Below, piece after piece: positions 56,747 to 64,000 of a stretch of DNA of 64,000 bases (position 1 is its first letter; each line of letters opens with the position of its first letter). A program made the translations under genes and the position numbers. Origin of the DNA: Bisporella sp. PMI_857 (lineage: Eukaryota; Ascomycota; Leotiomycetes; Helotiales; Helotiaceae). The stretch spans positions 124,001 through 188,000 of the forward strand of contig JAJSPD010000070.1 in NCBI GenBank assembly GCA_021307315.1, written 5' to 3'. Below the pieces are notes generated by a model. The model was given only the letters and a program-made list of their open reading frames with translations. It had not been told where the DNA came from and made no database searches.

Positions 56747-59700
56747 CCTATTCGAGGGGCGGGTAGTGCGCTGTGGAGACCCGAATGCTTATGACTTCTT
56801 GTCGATCAATCAAACTGCCTGCAGTATTCGCACTCTAATCAGGGTACAATCTTGATTACCTGTCGCTACATCCCCAAACGTGCCTTCTTTCCCTTGGGGC
56901 TGACTATCTGCTGGCACTTCAATATTATTTGGCGTAAAAGAAACCATACCAGGCTGAAAATGCGAAGGCTAGCAACCACTACTGTATACTTATTCTGTGG
57001 CTTGCATTATCGCCTGGCAGATTACGGTGCTTGGCAAAAGTGGGGTCACGATTTAGCTGCCTCAATACCCCATCACCTTCGTCCACCCAATACAATACGT
57101 TAGCTGAGCCGGTTGCCCAATAGGTAGAATGACGGGAGACGAAATCCGTTCTGCATGTTTCTAAAGCTAAAGGGGACAGCGAAAGGAGGTCGACACCGGC
57201 TTAAATTGGTAGGGGCTATCCAGCTACTCGGATGATCTTTGTTCTTACCTTCTATCTATGCATGTCATTCCATTCTGCCGTTAGAGTTCCCTACCGCCTA
57301 AAATGCTTCTTGAACCTGCCAACCGCCTCATAATGAATCAGGTCCATTAACACCAGCTATCTTAACACGGTCAGCACTAAGACGCTAAGTACAAATCGAA
57401 ATGGTAGCCTTACTTACAGAACTACGGATCCCTATAACTATACCGACCACACTTCTATTTTCTTTCCTCGAACCCAATGAGGATCGATAACTTCACGGCC
57501 TTCACTGGTCGGAATTGCGCAACGCTCGAAATTGACATATTCTTCATGATGGTCACTGTAGGAAGTAGGGGCTTACGGATCCACATACGACCCACCAGGT
57601 CACGTGGTCCGCACAACCCCCATTTTGTAGAATCTAGAGTAGAACCTAATACAACAACAATTACCATATCCATCAAGAGCAAGAGCACGGCCTATGAGCT
57701 GTGCCTTTTGCCCCGTGGAAGGTAAGGAGGGGATATCAACAGTCACTGTACATGAGTATTTCGGTGGTTCCCATGTTTAAGCATTTTTTTGTACAGAGTC
57801 GGCAAGTCTTCAATTTGCAGCACTTGCACTCAAATATGCACCAGTGAAGTTGGGAGTAGCATATTGAACAAATCTATTGGATGAATGTGAATTCAGATTT
57901 AGGAAGTTAAATGAGTAATTGCATAAGCTGGCCATGATATAAGGGTAAGTTGGAAGTTCTTCATATTTCAAGAAAGAGCAAAATGAAAAGTTTATTCGCA
58001 GTAGAATGGCGAGGCGAAGAAAAAGGCTTCGGTATCTAGAAAAAGAGGACTGATGTAATATATCTACCTTTAAAGCGATAACGAGTTGTAATATAAGCTG
58101 CAGAAAGATGCTGTTTTATAGCTTAATGCTTATTCCCAACCACGGATTGTTTAATTTAATATCGAACTCGACGCATTTATCAAAAATCAAGCAGCTTTTC
58201 GACGATGAGTGAAGGATGCTAGAAGTATTGATGCAAATACTGGCTGACTTTTAACTGACCAAACTGGGTTTGGATCAACCATGTTTCATGTGCTCACTGC
58301 TTAGTAAACATTCTATCCTGCAAGCTTACCACCAGTGCTGAACAAAACAGGCCGACCGGCGTGATAATGAATGGAGTGCTGTTTTAACAGCTGCGCCCAT
58401 GATGGAGTTCAGCGGCCAACTAGAAGGATCAGGATTCTCTGATACACTTCCGGCACATATTCGTGGCGCTTTCGATCTTAGTGGTGATAGCACGAGTTAT
58501 GAGCTGTATGCGACTGGCTACTAGGGATTACGCCTATAATAATGCTGGGGGCGATCATGAGTACTTTGTTGGATGAAGATTGACATGCACAGAAGCGAAA
58601 TTAGGTAGATGCAGATCCGAAACCAGATATCGTCAAAGCTTCGGTAGACTCGTGAACATTTTTACTACGCAGCCCGTTTACAAAAAAAAGTTCAGCCATA
58701 ATCCTAAGGACAATGCGTTTCTAACCCTAGCTTATTTTCTTCTCCACATAGATGCGGTATGACTTGCCAGACTGCTTGTCCCAGAGATACTCGCCTTTTT
58801 TATTCCGATAGTATTTCACACATGAAAGAAACTCGTAGTGGCGAGCTTGTTAAGCACTGCTTGGACCAGTAAAGTATCTCCATTCTGCAAAAAAATCTAC
58901 TCTGTTCTTCAGCAGTAGCATCGCGCAAAGTAGCGAAAATTCCATGATTCTGGTGACTGGCTACAACGTAATTAACCAAAATAGCGGAGCAAGTTTAATA
59001 AACTTGCTATTGACAGCCTTGCCACAAGCAAAGGTATATTGCAACTTTTCTGTAACTTTATACAAATCGCGCTAAACTAACTGTTCATCTGGATTTCCTG
59101 ACAACGTTCTTATGGCTTGGGGAATATTCGGCTGGATGGCAGCTACGAAAGCCGTGTATAGCAATAAAAGTGTCTGTATGTAAAGGTCATCGAAGTCTGT
59201 CATGATTGTGTGCGCAGTGATAATGCTAAGGGTGAAAGAAACCGATCGGCTCTCTACCTTCCAGCAGGTGGAATGACAGCATTATAAGATAGTCACAACA
59301 GTCATCTGCGCAGCAGAGGTATAGTTTGGGAGCAAGGGTATAATTAGCCCACGACATAATATGCATATGTACTCTGTGGATCACAAATGTGTGCCAACGC
59401 CCAGCCCGCACGCAGACACAAGTTCTTTCCTAGACGCTACACTAACACAGCCGAGGAGTCCTATCCAACAGGCTGGGGTTCGAAGTTACCACTAGATCCC
59501 TCCTCTAATTCTAACTGAATTCTGCGTCTTTTCCTGCAGTACGGGTATAATAGGAGTTTGCACCTGCCGTGTAGCAAGAGTGCGGAGAATCGAGTCGCGA
59601 ATACGGCCGATAGGGTAAGAACGGCCTGGGCCTAAAATCAGTACATCCATTGCTATACAAGAGTTGATATTGCTACCCAAATAACATCGATGAACCCCAC

Positions 59701-61507
59701 AGGCATTGATCCCGACCAGCCCAAAACCAGAGGAATACAGGCCAGAATGCATAGTAAACTCCAAAAGATACTACTTCCCAGTAGAAGAAATACGGACTTG
59801 CTATAAGTAGTAGTATAAGCAAAACACGGTATCCTACAAACAACCCAATATTAACGGCAGATATTGCAATAAGCGGGATTTTCGAAATTGTATAGAATTG
59901 GATATTCTGAATTGGAAACCTGCTCACGATTAGCTGCAATCAACGATACCTGCCTTGCATTAATTATACCAAATACCAAGTGCGATAAAGAGACAACACA
60001 CCAAAAGTACTCTTGCACAACAAGCATGCTGAACCCATATATTCTTATAACCAGCAAGAAAGTGCCACAAAAACTCAGCCTAATAAAAGTCAGCAGTAAA
60101 TAGCATATACCCACGTGTTGCAAATACTTCGCATACTAGCAGCAACCCATAGTTAAATAGGGCAGCTCAAGGTACATAGGTTGAATGTAATGTCGTGGCG
60201 GGCTTTGCCCAAACCCCACGATCACTACTTTTAATAGACTAGCAGAAAATGCGAGCAAGATGCAGTATATTGCAAAAAGCCATGGCTTGGATTGTGGCTT
60301 CGAGAAGCAACTGGCGACTCTGAAAAGTGCAGTAACAACCGCGACCGCAGAATGGGAGACTGCCAGAGGGAGGAGAATCAGGTCCAGTAACCTTTCGAGG
60401 ACCATTTGTGTTAAGCAAGAGAAAAAAAAGAGTGGCAAGAATGCAGGAGACGTAATGTCACTGGTAAGAGAGTGGCCAGAAATGAATGATTTCGATCAGT
60501 AACGGTAAAGTAAGGCGAACAGAGTAATATGCGAAAGGCACCTGCAGGTTTGCCTCGTTCTGAGGCAGGCGATCCCCCACGTTTCGGAAAGAAGCAATAT
60601 CACGATTAAGCCAATAGCTACACGGCAGGTCAAACTCACTTAGCTAGAATAGCATTATTAATGCTTCGATTTGGACAGTGGGTGGCGACTTGCAGGGTGT
60701 GGCTATCCCGAGCCGAAGAGTCTTCCTGATAGAGTTGAGACACGGATAGTGGCCCCCCCAACAGGTAGGCAGGTTCCATATCGCTGATAACAATGGGACG
60801 TGGTCACCGGATGGCGTTCCACGAGGCGCTAAATATGAGATAAATCTGGTCGGGTGTGAAATCATGCCACTGTTCTATGCCCTCGATCAGATCCCAGCAT
60901 GGCGTACCAGTCGTGCTCAGATCCTGCTCAGCGTTTCGTAATCTTTAGAACCGAAGGTTCGGCGTCGAGAAGTAATTGTGGAGTGTCATTCGTGGCATGT
61001 TCCAGATCGAGTGACAGCATCGACTCACTGTTATTGTAAGAGTGAGGACAGTGATGTTTGAACACTAATTTAGCGCCACCATAGGAGCTTTAACGTCTAA
61101 GCGGTGGTCCGATGTTTTATCGTTTTAGGATGACATACTATAGCGCCTAATAGCGTACTTCGTGCCGCAATCGAAAGGCTGGAGGTGGTTGCCTACAATT
61201 GAGATCAACATCCCCAGATCTGTCGAGGCTTTTCGAGTTTTTTTTTTTTTGAGTTTTTTTTTTTAAATATGTATATATATTCACGTGCAGATACTTGGTG
61301 AATAGTGTTCGGAGGTTGGGCGCCGAGTTGCGTGACTTTTATTTACTAGGTAAAATAGAAGCTAAAGTAAGATAGTAAAAGCAGATCAGCCAAAAAGATA
61401 GAGTAATGCTAATCCCAGGGGAAAAAACTTATTAGATGTAAGTCATGACAGAATTATTAATTATGAACGACCACTTCTTGAGAGTCCCCTTTTCGGCAGC
61501 TCTCCTG
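56747..61507. other. 4.8-kb region without supported genes
   Basis: Only short, broken or poorly composed reading frames. Noted inside it: hydrophobic minus-strand frames at 59492-60438 (separate entry), a 41-residue plus-strand frame at 58399-58524 with plausible composition, and a T-run at 61240-61264. No repeat with clear ends recognised. It may be old gene debris. Confidence 0.5.
59492..60438 (-). pseudogene. possible decayed multi-helix membrane protein
   Basis: Four overlapping minus-strand frames (60438-60136, 60123-59851, 59939-59673, 59764-59492) are each rich in hydrophobic stretches such as WLFAIYCILLAFSASLL and LLLTFIRLSFCGTFLLVI. They follow one another with stops and shifts in between, as expected for a broken gene of a polytopic membrane protein or one whose introns I cannot place. 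Family not recognised. Confidence 0.35.
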
Positions 61508-62028
61508 CAGTGTATACACAAGTTACTTTAATTACTCTAATAAAATTTAAGTTACTTTAATTAGATTAGATTAGATTAAAGTAACCAATTTTTTATTAGA
61601 GTTAGATTAGAGTTAAAGTAATACTTAACGTTACTTTAATTTTACTCTAATTTTATAACTACTTAGATTTAAGTTATATTTGTTTAAATGTAAGTATAAT
61701 ATAGTTATACAACGGCGACTATTTACGATACTATTAGAAATTTACGGATTTTTTTATAGAAAATTCAAAGTTTTGTTAAGTCGAAATTCGGAAATAAAAG
61801 TTTATCCGTGCCGATATTCGCTTATTTAAAAACACTAGTCTTAATTCGGCATGTTTCGAGCCGGAAAATCAATACTCCGGTATCACGTGTCATTACTTTA
61901 ATTACTCTAATAAAATTTAAGTAATCAAATTAGATTAGAGTTAGATTAGAGTAATAGCTTTTTTGTTAGATTAGAGTTAGAGTAATATTACTTACTCTAG
62001 AGTAATTACTCTAATTGTATACACTGCT
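61508..62028. mobile_element. hAT-type MITE (521 bp, 8-bp target duplication)
   Basis: The ends CAGTGTATACA and TGTATACACTG are inverted repeats and are followed inward by AATTA(C/G)-rich TTAGAGTAA motifs on both sides. The sequence is flanked by a perfect 8-bp duplication CTCTCCTG (61500-61507 and 62029-62036), the size expected for hAT transposition. The interior is very AT-rich with many AGAGTAAT/ATTACTCT units and has no ORF, so it depends on an element elsewhere for movement. Confidence 0.92.
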
Positions 62029-62165
62029 CTCCTGTGCATCAAGAACCCTAGCAAGAGACACGGTGACCTATAGCTACTGCCAATGCAGAGTATTTCCATT
62101 ACAGTAGAGTCACAGATTTTTAAAATCACGCTGCCATGAGCCGATAAGGCGTCGCGCGGAGGCAA

Positions 62166-64000
62166 CTACCCCAACTGGGTAGGAATCCTTCGTGGTTCGT
62201 AAAACTTGTCCTCTAAGATATTCAAAGCATTAATCCCACCTGTCCTCCCTGGATACTTATCGAGCCCCCCAAATTTTTCGAGTATTACAAATTTGCTTTC
62301 ACCATTTTTCATTTTTTTTTTAGGAAATGCTCCACCCTGGCGTAGCGCTCTTCGTTGGGAAGCTCACGGTTACGGTTGGCCATCCGGTCGCAGGTTAGAA
62401 TTAGTGAGGAGAGGCCCGCGGCAATGGCCGTAGACACTGAGCTCCCCGTTGGGCTCTCACGTGAGTCCAGGAATGGGATGTCGCCGGCCCACACCTTCTG
62501 GCCCTGGATCATGTAGTCGGGTTCGGGTAGGCTACTCTGCCGAAGTATTCGCCCATACTCATCACAGGCCGTGATGATCATGAGGGGAATAGATGCCTTA
62601 AAGGACGCCGGCCAGGCTTCTGTAATCCTCTCTCCCTGGTCATGGGTGCTGCAAGCCATCACAATGCGTTTGGTTAGGCCTGCATATTCTACTTGTGTTT
62701 TAAGTTTGGTGGATTTCTCTAGGAGGGCAAAGCTCATAGAAATCACGTCTACGTCCTTGCTGATAGCCCATTCAACAGCCTTTAATTAATCGTAGAGTTA
62801 GCAAAGTGGTCAGCAAATTAATTTCGACTACTAGGTGCAATACGCTGTGACACGATTATTGGGACCTTGGGAAGAGAGGGGTGGGGGGGGTTCAATGAGA
62901 ATGTGAGAAGAAGCTGTCATACTCTTGCCACCCTATCGTTCGTTATTCCAGATTTGTCTTCTGTAACTTTGGCCACATAGAGATCACACAGTGGGTCAAT
63001 GGCGCATATCAGATTTGCCATTTGGGTTCCGTGAGGATCGGACGCGAACAGCCAGGAGCCGAGCTTAGAATGATCGTCCACGAATGAGCAACCATCCTTG
63101 ACCCGTGACAACAGACTCCTGTCGTCGTTGAGCTGACGCTCCCCGCCTGCATCAATTGGCTTGTTGTAGGATGACCGTGGGGTTATACCCAATATGCCAT
63201 TGTCGATGATTGCCACTTTCGTCCGACGAAAGTTACCGAGATTGCGCTCAAGGCCTTTGAGGTCGTGGAGAAAAACAGCCAATTTTGGTGCGAGTTTTTG
63301 GGCTCTAAAAGAATTGTCAACACGTAGACTCTACCAAATTTGGCAGAATTGGACTTCGATTTTCAGGTCCGAGGTGAGTAATCAAAGCATAAAAATTTTT
63401 GAGACTTACATTTCGTCCAAGTTAACTTGCCCAGGCGGCGAATTCCAAAACCGTGGTTTTACCTCCCATGTAGGTTTTTTTGTCCAAGAACTCTTAGATT
63501 CGTCCGCCAATTTCTTCAATCCAGCTTCAACGTCCTTACGAGTCGCCTCATAGCCCGCTGCTGTCATAGTTTCCTAAGAGATATCTTATCAGCCTACTAA
63601 GCAGATATGGATCTGGGGTTTAAGAGGAAGCCGAACTTTGACGATGGAGATGGTGAGTTTTGAAAGCTAAGGCCCAGGACTTTTGTTAGCAATTGGCAAC
63701 AAGTATTAATGGCGAGTACTGAGCGCGAATATAACATGCCTGTGTCAGAGTTTTGAGGCCATCATTGCCCAGCCAGTGACTGATTACTGCCCGTTTGCCG
63801 CTCGAATATAGATGCAACTCTTTGATTCTCTCCTTGACCTCTTTCTCAAATATGGAGATTGATAGGTCGAGGATCTTCCAGTCAAGGACCTCTACGTTGA
63901 AACGTTTCACATTTTGGGCAATTCTTATCTCATCGTGGGGGTTGATCAGCCTGTCCTGAACCTTCAGCTCGATTATTGACCTCACTCCCTTATCGTCGTG
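62166..64000 (-). CDS. subtilisin-like (S8) peptidase, 5' end outside window
   Basis: C-terminal part of a subtilase gene entering from the right edge. Exons visible: 64000-63738 (partial), 63666-63637, 63573-63410, 63304-62923, 62779 onward. The catalytic residues appear in order: Asp in VAIIDNGI, His in DPHGTQMANL, Ser in TGSSVSTAIAAG. No signal peptide is visible because the start is missing; the upstream 85 residues are not peptidase and suggest a multidomain protein such as NLR-linked fungal S8 enzymes (inference). The first intron seems to be GC-AG (CAG|GCATGT). Near 62320 an A10 run on the coding strand ends the frame with TGA at 62312; one more A would continue it about 48 codons to TAG at 62166-62168. 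That is a frameshift, an assembly slip or the true end. Confidence 0.8.

Noticed and set aside
1..64000. CRISPR arrays or a bacterial-type operon
   Set aside because: No regularly spaced direct repeats with unique spacers; gene structure is eukaryotic. The 99-bp periodicity at 42.6-43.2 kb is ankyrin coding sequence.

Overview
The window looks like genomic DNA of a filamentous ascomycete (Pezizomycotina). The evidence is multi-exon genes with short GT-AG introns (about 50-60 nt, CTNA-type branch sites), several HET-domain genes, a PNP-NACHT-ankyrin NLR relic, a chitinase-LysM pair, and repeats carrying C-to-T/G-to-A damage of the RIP kind. I cannot fix the class; no rRNA, tRNA or CRISPR was recognised.

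Layout. (1) 0.4-11.4 kb: a very large secreted GH18 chitinase of the killer-toxin-like subgroup (minus, 8 exons, 1805 aa predicted) and, divergently across a 2-kb intergenic region, a multi-LysM secreted protein gene with two lesions in its third LysM. (2) 12-17 kb: an orphan 237-aa protein and a five-exon DUF4238 protein. (3) 18.6-27.7 kb: three different HET-domain genes in a row on the minus strand, separated by a truncated pogo-type transposase relic and a solo LTR-like repeat; the third carries N-terminal membrane segments. (4) 27.7-30.9 kb: gene-free, full of small inverted-repeat elements, one nested inside another. (5) 30.9-38.4 kb: a rhodopsin-like (SAT4-type) seven-helix membrane protein, a SAM methyltransferase, and an intronless fusion of a BAHD-like acyltransferase to an enoyl-CoA hydratase, which is the most unusual protein in the window. 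(6) 39.9-49.6 kb: a dead NLR (nucleoside phosphorylase, NACHT, ankyrin) with premature stops that fit CAG/CAA/TGG to TAG/TAA changes. Its 3' end is split by a complete but decayed Copia-type LTR retrotransposon (198-bp LTRs, TSD TGAAC) and by a 173-bp pogo-type MITE (TA duplication). Removing both restores the reading frame across the insertion points. (7) 51.1-56.2 kb: a fourth HET protein with a C-terminal membrane segment and a DUF2235 alpha/beta-hydrolase. (8) 56.2-62.1 kb: mostly gene-free, with degenerate ORFs and a 521-bp hAT-type MITE with a perfect 8-bp duplication. (9) 62.2-64 kb: the 3' part of a subtilisin-like (S8) protease gene that runs off the right edge.

How it fits together. 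HET, NLR and possibly S8 and DUF2235 genes are of the kind found in fungal self/non-self recognition and programmed cell death; their density with transposon wreckage suggests a fast-evolving accessory region. The chitinase and LysM genes form a chitin-remodelling/chitin-binding pair. The rhodopsin-like, methyltransferase and fusion-enzyme genes could form a small metabolic locus, but no core synthase (PKS, NRPS or terpene cyclase) is visible.
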